From assembly GCA_040882265.1 (NCBI GenBank), contig JBBEBO010000096.1, positions 1-25,673 of the forward strand: DNA of 25,673 bases. Reading direction: 5' to 3'. The notes beneath the pieces were generated by a model. It ran no database searches, was not told the origin of the DNA, and was given only the letters and a program-made list of their open reading frames with translations. This document shows, one piece after another, positions 14,680-23,589 of the stretch (its first letter is position 1; each line of letters starts with the position of its first letter). The translations under genes and the position numbers were made by a program. This DNA comes from Brumimicrobium sp040882265 (GTDB lineage Bacteria; Bacteroidota; Bacteroidia; Flavobacteriales_D; Crocinitomicaceae).

Positions 14680-15579
14680 TTAATGATTTAAAATTTCGAT
14701 AATTCGATTTAAATCAACCTCAGAATTGAAATTAATTATCAGTTTACCATTTCCAGAAGGCTGTTTTTTGATTTGAACTTTTGCTGCAACTTTATCTGAA
14801 AGCTCTTCAGTAAATAGGGTTTGTTCTTTAGTAACAACTTGTTTTGTCTTCTCTTTTTTTGAAGTCTCTGCTTGATCATTTTCATCCCGGAGCAGTTGCT
14901 CTACTTGACGAACAGAAAGCTTTTCGTTGACAATTCTGTCAAAGATATTTAATTGTACTTTTTCATCTTCAATTGCGACTAATGCACGAGCATGCCCCAT
15001 TGAAATTTCTTTTTCTCTGACTGCAAGCTGTATTTTAGCTGGTAACTTCAATAATCGTAAGTGGTTTGTAATTGAAGTACGACTTTTTGATATTTGCTTT
15101 CCTAATTTTTCTTGTGTTAAGTTACATTCTTGAATAAGTCGCTGGTAAGAGAGCGCTACTTCAATTGCATTGAGGTCTTCTCGTTGAATGTTTTCAACAA
15201 GCGCCATCTCTAACATTGCTTGATCGTTTGCAACTCTTATGTAAGCTGGAATTTCTTTTAAACCGGCTAATTGAGAGGCTTTGAATCGTCTTTCTCCTGA
15301 GATAAGTTGGTATTTATTCCTCCCTAATTTCCTAACAGTAAGAGGTTGAATTATACCGTGTAATGCAATTGATTCACTCAGCTCAGTTAGTGCTGCTTCT
15401 TCAAAATGTGTTCTTGGATTAAATGGGTTTGCTTCTATATGTGAAATTGGAAGCATTGCAACAGAACCCAATACTGAAGAATCTGATAATTCTTTTGATG
15501 TAATATCAGTTGCAGAGCTTTCCAAAAGCGCACTTAAACCTTTACCTAATGCTGGTCTTTTTTTTGAGTTAGAGCTCAT
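14680..15579 (-). CDS. parB: Chromosome-partitioning protein ParB (CTP-dependent clamp)
   Basis: ParB binds parS sites near the origin, spreads as a CTP-loaded clamp and is moved by ParA. In this 299-residue protein the N terminus has the ALGKGLSALL motif that contacts ParA (residues 10-19). The CTPase/N-engaging domain includes IEANPFNPR (48-56) and the GERRFKAS box (95-102), and ENIQRED follows. A helix-turn-helix (about 154-180, LTQEKLGKQISKSRTSITNHL) reads parS. A charged linker and a short C-terminal dimer domain complete it. The start overlaps the parA end by 11 nt. I looked for the usual parS palindrome and did not see one in this window. Confidence 0.96.
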   Translation of the reverse strand: MSSNSKKRPALGKGLSALLESSATDITSKELSDSSVLGSVAMLPISHIEANPFNPRTHFEEAALTELSESIALHGIIQPLTVRKLGRNKYQLISGERRFKASQLAGLKEIPAYIRVANDQAMLEMALVENIQREDLNAIEVALSYQRLIQECNLTQEKLGKQISKSRTSITNHLRLLKLPAKIQLAVREKEISMGHARALVAIEDEKVQLNIFDRIVNEKLSVRQVEQLLRDENDQAETSKKEKTKQVVTKEQTLFTEELSDKVAAKVQIKKQPSGNGKLIINFNSEVDLNRIIEILNH

Positions 15580-16381
15580 CTTCTAATGAAATTTTATTAT
15601 CGTCCGACTTGAGTTTTGTTGCTTCATTACGTTGTAATATTTCGCGTGCCAAATTTAAGTAATTTACAGCACCTTTACTCGTTGCATCGTGCATAATAAT
15701 TGTTGCCCCATGACTAGGTGCTTCAGCTAAATTTGTATTTCTGTGAATAACAGTGTCAAAGACTAATTCTTGGAAATGCGTTTTTAATTCTTCCACAACA
15801 TGATTAGCTAATCTTAAACGCGTATCGTATAATGTAATTAAAAGCCCTTCAATGTCTAAATCTGTGTTTAATCTTCCTTGAACAATCTTAATTGTATTTA
15901 GCAATTTACCAAGTCCTTCAAGTGAATAATACTCAGACTGTACAGGGACGATAACTGAATCAGCAGCAGTTAGCGCATTAACAGTAATAAGTCCTAAAGA
16001 AGGTGAACAGTCGATTAAAATAAAATCGTAATCGTCTTTAATTTTATTGAGAACTTCACGCATTAGATATTCACGATTAGGCATGTTAATCATTTCTAAT
16101 TCAGCACCAACTAAATCAATATGAGATGGTAAAATATCTAAATTAGGATTATCTGTTGTTAGAATAACATCTGAAGGATGCGTTTCATTGATTAAGCAAT
16201 CGTATATGTTTTTAGATTGCTTAGGGTCAAAACCAACCCCTGAAGTTGCGTTTGCTTGTGGGTCAGCATCTACAATCAGCGTTTTGTATTCCAATACGCC
16301 AAAACTACCGCCTAAATTAACTGCTGTAGTAGTTTTCCCAACTCCTCCTTTCTGATTTGCAATGGCAATTATTTTACCCAT
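15569..16381 (-). CDS. parA: Chromosome-partitioning ATPase ParA (Soj)
   Basis: ParA is a deviant-Walker ATPase that dimerises on the nucleoid with ATP and drives segregation of ParB-parS complexes. The 270-residue product has IAIANQKGGVGKTTTAVNLG with the deviant Walker A box KGGVGKTT at residues 11-18, the Walker A' region VDADPQANATSG, and the Walker B region DFILIDCSPSLG. The C-terminal part (EAPSHGATI, YLNLAREIL) is standard. No extended N-terminal DNA-binding domain is present, as expected of chromosomal Soj-type proteins. It is the first gene of the parA-parB-DUF5683-dapB-lepB-wbqC run. Confidence 0.96.
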   Translation of the reverse strand: MGKIIAIANQKGGVGKTTTAVNLGGSFGVLEYKTLIVDADPQANATSGVGFDPKQSKNIYDCLINETHPSDVILTTDNPNLDILPSHIDLVGAELEMINMPNREYLMREVLNKIKDDYDFILIDCSPSLGLITVNALTAADSVIVPVQSEYYSLEGLGKLLNTIKIVQGRLNTDLDIEGLLITLYDTRLRLANHVVEELKTHFQELVFDTVIHRNTNLAEAPSHGATIIMHDATSKGAVNYLNLAREILQRNEATKLKSDDNKISLEDEL

Positions 16382-16482
16382 TTTATTTGTATTATCTGAT
16401 AATTAATGAAAGAACAAGATATGAATTTATTGTTCATTCGAAGTATAATTTATAAAGAAAAATAAAGCAATTACTTCTTTAT

Positions 16483-16809
16483 TTAAGACAGTTCATCAAA
16501 ATCAACTGAGGAATAGGAAGTTGTATCGCCGTTTTCAGAATAAGCCGTTGTATTTTTTAATTCTTCAATTTTCTCTAAAGCATCTTTTAAACCATCAGTG
16601 AATTTTTCAAAGTCTTCTTTATAAAGAAAGATTTTGTGCTTTTGAAAATTAGCTTGACCGTTATTAGTAGATTTTTTACTCTCTGTTAAAGTGAGATACA
16701 AGTCATTGTTTCTCGTTGATTTAACATCAAAAAAATAAGTTCTTTTACCAGCCCTTACCACTTTAGAGTAAACTTCATCGTTTCTAGCTGACTTGTTCTC
16801 TTCTCCCAT
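16483..16809 (-). CDS. DUF3276 (PUR-alpha-like) nucleic-acid-binding protein
   Basis: From ATG 16809 the product is 108 residues: MGEENKSARNDEVYSKVVRAGKRTYFFDVK, then NDLYLTLTESKK, KHKIFLYKEDFEKFTDGL and an acidic tail. This is the DUF3276 pattern, a single PUR repeat of the kind that in Borrelia (BpuR) binds RNA and DNA; binding here is inferred from family. The frame can be extended ten codons to a TTG at 16839, but that TTG is part of a near-match to the -7 promoter box (AATATTTG, 16844-16837), and the sequence before the internal ATG shows no family similarity. It lies about 100 bp upstream of parA on the same strand. Small size and lack of signal peptide suggest a cytosolic regulator. 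Confidence 0.88.
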   Translation of the reverse strand: MGEENKSARNDEVYSKVVRAGKRTYFFDVKSTRNNDLYLTLTESKKSTNNGQANFQKHKIFLYKEDFEKFTDGLKDALEKIEELKNTTAYSENGDTTSYSSVDFDELS

Positions 16810-16960
16810 AATCCAATTTCTTTTCTGAACAGTATACAAATATTTACTTTTTTTTTCTTTTTGACAACTATTTTACCAAACTTGTTAATAACTTTACTTT
16901 CAGAGTTGGAATTTAAATTCGAAGTATATTAGTTCTAATATTCAATTAATTAAAGAAAAT

Positions 16961-17737
16961 ATGAGGGTTTTTAGTCTGTTTTGTCTGGTTGCGCTTTTCT
17001 TTTCATGTAAACAAAATCAAAAAGAAGAAAGCAATAATGTAGCAATCGATAGTATTGTTCAACAAAACAATGAAACCAGTACTTTAGATACCATAGACTC
17101 TAAGAAAGTTGTACCTAAAATTGATACTCTTGAGCAACAAATCATTGATGCGGGTCTTATTGATATTCAATCAGTTGATTCGACTATTAAAATCGATCTT
17201 AGATATACGACTAAAAATAATTTTATGAAAATGGATTTGTATGGTGGTTTGAACAAAATTTATTTACAAAAAGAAGTTGCAGAAAGGTTATCAAAAGCTC
17301 AATCATCCCTAAAAAGAAAAGATTCTAATCTGACTCTCTTAGTATACGATGGTGTTAGACCACGATCAGTACAGCAGAAAATGTGGGATGCTTTGGATAC
17401 AATTCCTTTTAATGAGAGAATTAAGTTTGTCAGTAATCCTAAAAACGGGAGTCTTCATAATTACGGTTGTGCTGTAGATTTGACAATTATGAATTTGAAA
17501 ACGGGTGAGGTTTTGGATATGGGAGCAGGTTATGACGACTTACGAAAAATAGCTTATCCAAAACACGAAGCTGCGTTTTTAGAAAGCGGTGAATTGAGTA
17601 AAGAACAATTTAAAAATAGAAAACTTCTGCGTTCAGCAATGAAAAAAGGCGGATTTTGGGTTTTATCTACTGAATGGTGGCATTTTAATGCATTTACCCG
17701 CGAAAAGGCAAAAGAGCTCTATGATATTGTTGAGTGA
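16961..17737 (+). CDS. D-alanyl-D-alanine dipeptidase, VanX/DdpX type (M15D), lipoprotein
   Basis: Peptidase family M15D hydrolyses D-Ala-D-Ala. In this 258-residue protein the lead MRVFSLFCLVALFFSC ends in a lipobox with Cys16, so it should be an envelope lipoprotein rather than cytosolic like VanX. After a polar linker (17-55), the catalytic domain shows YDGVRPRSVQ, SLHNYGCAVDL with zinc ligands His166 and Asp173, and TEWWHF with catalytic Glu238 and ligand His241. All active residues are present. No VanH, VanA or regulatory genes are near, so this is probably peptidoglycan turnover or nutrient scavenging, not glycopeptide resistance. It stands alone, convergent with tsaD. Confidence 0.92.
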   Translation: MRVFSLFCLVALFFSCKQNQKEESNNVAIDSIVQQNNETSTLDTIDSKKVVPKIDTLEQQIIDAGLIDIQSVDSTIKIDLRYTTKNNFMKMDLYGGLNKIYLQKEVAERLSKAQSSLKRKDSNLTLLVYDGVRPRSVQQKMWDALDTIPFNERIKFVSNPKNGSLHNYGCAVDLTIMNLKTGEVLDMGAGYDDLRKIAYPKHEAAFLESGELSKEQFKNRKLLRSAMKKGGFWVLSTEWWHFNAFTREKAKELYDIVE

Positions 17738-17759
17738 GTTATTGTGTTGATTACTAAAG

Positions 17760-17897
17760 TCATTCCGAACGTTAGTGAGGAATCTTTTAGGGTGTAGCAG
17801 AACTTAACTCATTACACCTTGCTTGTTTATTATTAACACATAATAAAAACACGTCATTGGTAGCATAGTGGGGGCCTGGGTTACTTTTCCCAGTAAC
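17760..17897. repeat. Intergenic repeat-like segment between convergent genes
   Basis: CATTCCGAACGTTAGTGAGGAATC (split: CATTCCGAACGTTAG plus TGAGGAATC, 17761-17784) has ATTCC/GGAAT arms and resembles a short extragenic repeat often seen in Bacteroidota. GGTGTA (17791-17796) and TACACC (17813-17818) are complementary. Near the tsaD end GTTACT (17880-17885) can pair with AGTAAC (17892-17897), competing with CTGGG/CCCAG. None has a proper T-run; they may help end transcription from both sides. Confidence 0.4.
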
Positions 17898-17912
17898 TAT
17901 TGATTAAAAATG

Positions 17913-18929
17913 TTAAAATCGTGCACTTGGACTAACACTTTGATTAGAAAAATTTCCAGCTAAATATTGATATCTGCCTGCAATAGCAATCATAGCTGCG
18001 TTATCGGTACAGTATTCGAATTTAGGAATGAACGTTTTCCATTTGTGTTTTTGACCCTCTTCCACTAATCTCTTACGTAGTGCAGAGTTAGCTGATACAC
18101 CACCAGCAATTGCAACTTCCTTAATATTAAAATGTCTTGTTGCTTTAATAAGTTTGTCAAATAAAATATCTATAATCGTTTGTTGCAAACTTGCACAAAT
18201 ATCATTGAGGTGTTTTTTAACAAAATCGGGATCTTTTTTTGCTTCCCTTTGTAAAAACTGCAAAACATTCGTCTTTAATCCGCTGAAACTGTAATCAAAA
18301 TCAGGCATGTTTGGTTTGCTAAATGTAAAAGCAGATGGATTCCCTTTTTTAGCATATTCATCAATAAGTGGTCCTCCTGGATATGGTAGGCCTAATAACT
18401 TGGCCGTTTTATCAAAAGCCTCTCCTGCGGCGTCATCCTTGGTTGTTCCTATAACTTCCATATCTAAATAATCATTGACAACTACAAGTTGTGTATGACC
18501 TCCAGAAACTGTCAAACATAAAAATGGAAATTCAGGTTTCTCTTTTATTTCATCGTCAATAAAATGAGCAAGAATATGACCGTGCATGTGGTTTACTTCA
18601 ACTAAAGGAATGTCAAGACCAAGAGCGAAAGCTTTCGCAAAAGATGTGCCTACAATTAGACTCCCTAGTAATCCAGGACCTCTTGTAAAAGCGACTGCAG
18701 TTATGTCACTTTTTTTAATATTAGCTTTTTTTAACGCTGCGTCAACTACTGGTATAATATTTTGCTGGTGAGCACGTGAAGCAAGCTCTGGCACTACGCC
18801 ACCGTAGGTTTCATGTACTTTTTGGCCAGCTATTTCATTTGATAAAACGGTCTCGTTTTTGATTATAGAAGCTGAAGTATCATCACATGATGATTCAATC
18901 CCTAGAATGATTATATTTTTATTGCTCAA
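17913..18929 (-). CDS. tsaD: tRNA N6-adenosine threonylcarbamoyltransferase
   Basis: TsaD, with TsaB and TsaE, transfers the threonylcarbamoyl group to A37 of ANN-decoding tRNAs (t6A) and is essential in most bacteria. The 338-residue product begins with the ILGIESSCDDTSA nucleotide-binding motif. It has the metal motif NHMHGH with His114 and His118, VSGGHTQLV, GEAFDKTAKLLGLPYPGGP, IAGGVSANSALR, and CTDNAAMIA with Asp309. All conserved residues are intact. The start codon is TTG at 18929: an in-frame TGA lies seven codons upstream, no ATG, GTG or other TTG falls between, and none occurs before ILGIESS. It is divergent from tamB, whose start is 25 nt away. Confidence 0.96.
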   Translation of the reverse strand: MSNKNIIILGIESSCDDTSASIIKNETVLSNEIAGQKVHETYGGVVPELASRAHQQNIIPVVDAALKKANIKKSDITAVAFTRGPGLLGSLIVGTSFAKAFALGLDIPLVEVNHMHGHILAHFIDDEIKEKPEFPFLCLTVSGGHTQLVVVNDYLDMEVIGTTKDDAAGEAFDKTAKLLGLPYPGGPLIDEYAKKGNPSAFTFSKPNMPDFDYSFSGLKTNVLQFLQREAKKDPDFVKKHLNDICASLQQTIIDILFDKLIKATRHFNIKEVAIAGGVSANSALRKRLVEEGQKHKWKTFIPKFEYCTDNAAMIAIAGRYQYLAGNFSNQSVSPSARF

Positions 18930-18936
18930 CTTTAAA

Positions 18937-18944
18937 TATCTTTG
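18937..18944 (+). promoter_or_regulatory. -7 box of tamB
   Basis: TATCTTTG fits TAnnTTTG and lies 10 nt before the tamB ATG at 18955, so the transcript would have an extremely short leader of about 4 nt. No -33 TTG at the ideal distance. It lies face to face with the candidate tsaD -7 box. Confidence 0.45.
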
Positions 18945-18954
18945 TGTTCAATTA

Positions 18955-21900
18955 ATGGCAAAGTTACTGAAAATACTAGGGAAATCCCTCCTAACAATTA
19001 TTGAGTTTCTCATACTTGTAATAATTTTGTTTTCATTTTTTATTCGTACAACTTCTTTTCAAACGTTTTTAGGGAAAAAGGGTGCGGAATTTTTAAGTAA
19101 TAAAATTGGTGCTAAAGTTACGATTGAAGAGATTGGAATATCCTTTTTTGATCGAGTTTATCTCGATAAGCTATATATTGAGGATGAACATAGCGATACA
19201 CTTCTGTATGTTGATGAATTATTTGTTAATGTTGGAGACTTTGAACTAAACAAGCTTAAATTTGATATAGATGAATTAGGGCTTAGTAACTCTGATGTTA
19301 ATCTTAAAAGGTATAAAGATGAAGATGATTTAAACTTTCAATTTATTATTGATGCTTTTGAATCTGATAAGCCAAAAAGTGATACACCTCCCTTTGAAAT
19401 AAATGTAGCAAACCTTGTTGTTTCTAAGACAGATTTTAGTTTTGAAGATGAAAATAAAGAGACAAAAGATTTTGGTGTAGATTTTTCACATTTAGATTTG
19501 AAGAGAATAAATTTAAATGCAAATACTATTCAAATAATTCCAGAGAAATATAAAGGCAATATTTCTAAACTATCACTTAAAGACAGGAGTGGTTTTGACT
19601 TAAATAATTTTGTTACTTCTGCTACATTTGATCATTCGGGACTAAACCTTACCAATACTTTAATAAAAACAAAACAATCTAAGTTAGATTTGCCAGCTTT
19701 TGATTTAGTTACAGAGCGTATTTCTGATTATCAGAATTTTGTTGACGCTGTCTTGCTTAATTTAGATTTAAATCCTTCAAAAGTTTCATTTTATGATATT
19801 TCATTGTTTGCTCCTCAGCTTGAGGGAATGGATGAAGTTGTCACCGTTCGTGGTAAAACAAGAAACGTAGTTAATAATCTTGATATTAAAGACTTTGAAG
19901 TAAATATTGGAGATAATTCTATGGTTGCAGGAGACTTCCATTTACCAGATTTTACTGAAATAGATACGGAAGATATTAATCATTCTATCTCAAAATATAG
20001 AGTTTATATGTCTGATGTTGAGTCTATAAGAATGCCTAATTCAGCAGATTTTGATTATGTGAAACTCAATAAAACACTGAAAATCCTAAATTATGTTAGC
20101 GGTAACAATTTAACTGTTAATGGAAATATTCATGATCTAAAAATAGACCTACATGAATTGCAAACAGGAATTGGAGATGTTAACTTTAAAGAATCGTTTA
20201 GCTTAGTAAGTGACACATCATTTTCTAATTTTAAAGCGACTTTAATTGGTAAATCGAGGTATCCAATTGAAATATCAAATATGGATGTAGGTAAACTTAT
20301 CGCTTCAAGAGAAATAGGAATCGTAAATGGTAAAGTTGGTATGAAATCAGTTACATTCAATAAAAATGAAGTTAAATCTAATAATGTAAATGGAGTTTTT
20401 AGGAAGACTGAATTACTCGAATACAAATATGATTATATTGCTGTAGATGATGTTGACTATACTTTAAATCAAGGTGGTGTTACTGTGGAGAATAGTATTA
20501 ATGGTCTCATTTATGTGCGAGATGAAAACCTAGACATGACATTTAATGGAGCAGCCGCTTTTGGGTCTTCATTACAAATAAATGCACTCATTGACTTAGA
20601 GTGTGCACATTTAGAGAATATTCATCCCAAGTTAAAAGAAAGAGGTGAACTTTTTTCAAAATTGAAAGTGCACGGTTCGGGAAAAGATATTGAAACATTT
20701 AACGGAACTGTTGAAATTGATACACTTTATTATTCAGAAGACAATGACCATTTTGCATTAAATAAGTTTACAGCAGAAATGATTCGAACAAAAACAGAAG
20801 ATGTTTTAGACATTCAATCGGATGTTTTTGATGCACATTTTAAAGGTAAAATTGATTTAAAATCATTTGTTGATAACATAACTTACCAATTAGCAAGTGT
20901 TTTCCCAGCCTTTTTTCCAGAGCAAAGCCAGGTTACAGACTTAAAAAGTAAGTTTGAATATCGGGTTGATTTAAAACGAGTGAATTCAATTTTAGACATC
21001 TTCTACCCAGAGCTACAGGTGGCTAATAATACATCTTTCGATGGTGAATATAACGGTGAAGAAAATACGTTTAACTTAAATGTAAAGTCTGATTATGTAG
21101 CTTATGATAATTTAAGAATGGACAGCATTTATATGATGCAAGACTATTTTAATAAAGAATTACTTGCATTATATAAAATTGATGGGTTTTCGATAGATGA
21201 CTCTTTAGCATTTAAAGAAATTCATTATACAGGTATAGCAGCTGAAGGGTTTATGGATTCTCAGTTAATTCTTCACGATACAAAAGAGTCGCGTTCAAAT
21301 CTAGAGTGGTATACGCATATATTTGATAAAAATGGTTTTGAAGTAGAGTTTCTACCATCTTATTTTACTTTGAATAATCACAAGTGGAATTTAAATCAAG
21401 AAGCCCATCTCAACTATATGGATAAATGCTTCATGGTTGATGACTTTAAATTAGAGCGCAATAATCAGTACATATCATTTAATGGTCAGTTGTCTGACTA
21501 TGAAGGAGATCATTTGAATGTTGACGTCATGAATCTTGACTTGGAAGATGTAGGATTATTTCTTGGTGCTGAGACTGATATTTCTGGTGTTGCTAATGTA
21601 GTGGGATATATTTCTAATCCATTTAATGACTTTAAATTTTCTGGAGAATCTATAGTTGAAGAGTTGTATATCAATGAGACAGAAGTTGGTGACGTGAGCT
21701 TTGGGGCAGATTTTGATGCAGATGAAAGCAAAATAAAAATGTTTGGTGATATTTTTTATAAAAAAGAAAGAACATTTGCATTTAAAGGGAATTACAGCTT
21801 AAAGGAAGAAGAGAGAGATTTACTTGATTTCTCTATGATTTTTAGAAAAACAGATATCGCAGTTGTCAATGAATTTTTAGACCCAGATGTTGTTTCGGGT

Positions 21901-23589
21901 ATTGCTGGAAAACTGGATGGAGCTTTAGATTTAAAAGGTACGATAGCAAAACCCGAACTCACAGGTGAAATTAAATTTAACGACGGTAAAGCAAATTTAG
22001 CTATTCTCGGGGCAGACTTCCTTTTTAATGGAGAAATCGTATCAGAAGTAGATGGAGTTTATATAAACACAATGCCCGTTATGGATGAAGAGGGGAATAC
22101 AGGTTTTTTAAACGGTTCACTTTTCCATGATAATTTTGAAGATTTTTTCTTTGAACTTGATTTTAACCTAAAAGATCATCCAACGAAGAAAGACCCCAAT
22201 AATAATTCAAAACCATATCAGATAGAGCGATTTATGGTAATGAAAACTGAATACTCTGAAGATAGTCCGTATTATGGTACTGCTTTTGTCACGGGTACAG
22301 CAAATATTAGTGGATATGCTGATAATTTAAGTATCACAGTCGATGCAGAAACTGAAAAAGGCACAAAAATTAACTTCCCAATGTATGGTCCAACTACTGT
22401 TGAAGAGGAAGGTTTTATCTCATTTAAAAAACCTGATGGAGAGAATGAAAACGAAGAAGAAGATAAAATTGACTTCACTGGTGTTGATCTAGCTTTAGAT
22501 TTTGACGTAACTCCAGATGCTCAGGTGAAATTAATTTTTGATGAAGATATTGGTGATGAAATTAAAGCAAATGGTGAAGGTAAAATTAGTATGAATGTCG
22601 ATCAATATGGTGATTTAGCCCTGAACGGCACTTACACAGTAACAGACGGAGTTTATAATTTCGCAATGGGACCATATAAGCAAAATTTTAATATCGCCAA
22701 AGGTGGAACGGTTCGTTGGAGTGGAGATCCTTACAGTGCATACTTAAACATTGAAACATATTATAAAACGAATGCTAATATCGCTGTTTTAATGCCCGAT
22801 GTTTTGGAAAATAAAGCTTCTCAAAATGAGGAAATATTTTCTTATTTAAATCTTCAAGGAGATATGTTGAATCCACAAATTTCTTTTGACTTAAAAGCAC
22901 CAAAAGCATCTGAAGAAGGAAAAGCGGTTATCAATAGAGTGAGAAGTGATCAAGACGAGCTTAATAAACAATTTTTTGCTCTACTAATCACTAAAGGATT
23001 TTTACCGCTTTCAGGTCAGGATGGTCAGGATGGAGGAAGTGGTAGCGCATTACTTGATTTGGCATCAACACAAATCAACTCTGTTTTGGGAAAAGTTTCT
23101 GAAAACTACAAAATGAATGTTAACCTTGAAAATGATAGCTACTCTGGTCAGTTCTCAGGAGAATTTGGTGTTTCAAAAGGCTTTTTAGACGACCGCTTAC
23201 TTGTTTCAGGCTCTTTTGGTGTAGGTTCTGTGAGGGAAGGAGACGATGTTACACAAGAAGACGATGTTGGACCAGGACAAAATTCAATTATTGGAGATGT
23301 GGAAATTGAGTATTTGCTTAATGAAAACGGTACATTCAGAGTAAGTGCTTTCAATGAATCAAATTCGAACTCTGTCGTGCAAAATAATAATCGAGGACAA
23401 TTTACTCAGGGGGTAGGAATAAGTTATAAAGAAGATTTTCATAACTTAGAGGACTTTAAATTGTTTCAAGCTTTAGCGAATTTATTTCGTAAGAAGGAAA
23501 ATAAAAAACAAATATTTAAGAATGAGGACAATAAAGAACCCATTCCAAAAGAGTATAAAGAAAAAAACGCTGTAAAGGAAGAAGAATGA
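18955..23589 (+). CDS. tamB: TamB-like translocation/assembly module protein
   Basis: TamB-type proteins span the periplasm from one N-terminal inner-membrane helix; they belong to the AsmA superfamily and are linked to outer-membrane protein assembly and to lipid transport through a beta groove. From ATG 18955 the product is 1544 residues. The membrane helix is near residues 11-31 (SLLTIIEFLILVIILFSFF). Many beta-strand repeats follow, then a TamB C-terminal domain (roughly residues 1080-1500) with PQISFDLKAPKA, NSVLGKVSENYKMNVNLE and GEFGVSKGFLDDRLLVSGSFG. The last 40 residues are very basic and acidic. The frame is open 32 codons further upstream, but that part is antisense to tsaD. The stop overlaps the carboxylase start by ATGA. 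Confidence 0.92.
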   Translation: MAKLLKILGKSLLTIIEFLILVIILFSFFIRTTSFQTFLGKKGAEFLSNKIGAKVTIEEIGISFFDRVYLDKLYIEDEHSDTLLYVDELFVNVGDFELNKLKFDIDELGLSNSDVNLKRYKDEDDLNFQFIIDAFESDKPKSDTPPFEINVANLVVSKTDFSFEDENKETKDFGVDFSHLDLKRINLNANTIQIIPEKYKGNISKLSLKDRSGFDLNNFVTSATFDHSGLNLTNTLIKTKQSKLDLPAFDLVTERISDYQNFVDAVLLNLDLNPSKVSFYDISLFAPQLEGMDEVVTVRGKTRNVVNNLDIKDFEVNIGDNSMVAGDFHLPDFTEIDTEDINHSISKYRVYMSDVESIRMPNSADFDYVKLNKTLKILNYVSGNNLTVNGNIHDLKIDLHELQTGIGDVNFKESFSLVSDTSFSNFKATLIGKSRYPIEISNMDVGKLIASREIGIVNGKVGMKSVTFNKNEVKSNNVNGVFRKTELLEYKYDYIAVDDVDYTLNQGGVTVENSINGLIYVRDENLDMTFNGAAAFGSSLQINALIDLECAHLENIHPKLKERGELFSKLKVHGSGKDIETFNGTVEIDTLYYSEDNDHFALNKFTAEMIRTKTEDVLDIQSDVFDAHFKGKIDLKSFVDNITYQLASVFPAFFPEQSQVTDLKSKFEYRVDLKRVNSILDIFYPELQVANNTSFDGEYNGEENTFNLNVKSDYVAYDNLRMDSIYMMQDYFNKELLALYKIDGFSIDDSLAFKEIHYTGIAAEGFMDSQLILHDTKESRSNLEWYTHIFDKNGFEVEFLPSYFTLNNHKWNLNQEAHLNYMDKCFMVDDFKLERNNQYISFNGQLSDYEGDHLNVDVMNLDLEDVGLFLGAETDISGVANVVGYISNPFNDFKFSGESIVEELYINETEVGDVSFGADFDADESKIKMFGDIFYKKERTFAFKGNYSLKEEERDLLDFSMIFRKTDIAVVNEFLDPDVVSGIAGKLDGALDLKGTIAKPELTGEIKFNDGKANLAILGADFLFNGEIVSEVDGVYINTMPVMDEEGNTGFLNGSLFHDNFEDFFFELDFNLKDHPTKKDPNNNSKPYQIERFMVMKTEYSEDSPYYGTAFVTGTANISGYADNLSITVDAETEKGTKINFPMYGPTTVEEEGFISFKKPDGENENEEEDKIDFTGVDLALDFDVTPDAQVKLIFDEDIGDEIKANGEGKISMNVDQYGDLALNGTYTVTDGVYNFAMGPYKQNFNIAKGGTVRWSGDPYSAYLNIETYYKTNANIAVLMPDVLENKASQNEEIFSYLNLQGDMLNPQISFDLKAPKASEEGKAVINRVRSDQDELNKQFFALLITKGFLPLSGQDGQDGGSGSALLDLASTQINSVLGKVSENYKMNVNLENDSYSGQFSGEFGVSKGFLDDRLLVSGSFGVGSVREGDDVTQEDDVGPGQNSIIGDVEIEYLLNENGTFRVSAFNESNSNSVVQNNNRGQFTQGVGISYKEDFHNLEDFKLFQALANLFRKKENKKQIFKNEDNKEPIPKEYKEKNAVKEEE
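18959..18966 (-). promoter_or_regulatory. Candidate -7 box of tsaD inside the tamB start
   Basis: TAACTTTG on the minus strand fits TAnnTTTG and lies 29 nt upstream of the tsaD TTG start, within codons 2-4 of tamB. No -33 element at the normal spacing is seen (the nearest TTG is 28 nt away). Confidence 0.35.

Noticed and set aside
14680..16381. parS site near parAB
   Set aside because: I looked for the usual parS palindrome (TGTTTCACGTGAAACA-like) in and around parAB and elsewhere and saw no match.
16961..17737. Vancomycin-resistance gene vanX
   Set aside because: The domain is of VanX type but no vanH, vanA or two-component genes are nearby, and the protein has a lipoprotein signal; an envelope dipeptidase fits better.
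18859..18954. 32-codon upstream extension of tamB
   Set aside because: It is antisense to the conserved N terminus of tsaD, and the membrane helix expected at the TamB start follows ATG 18955 directly.
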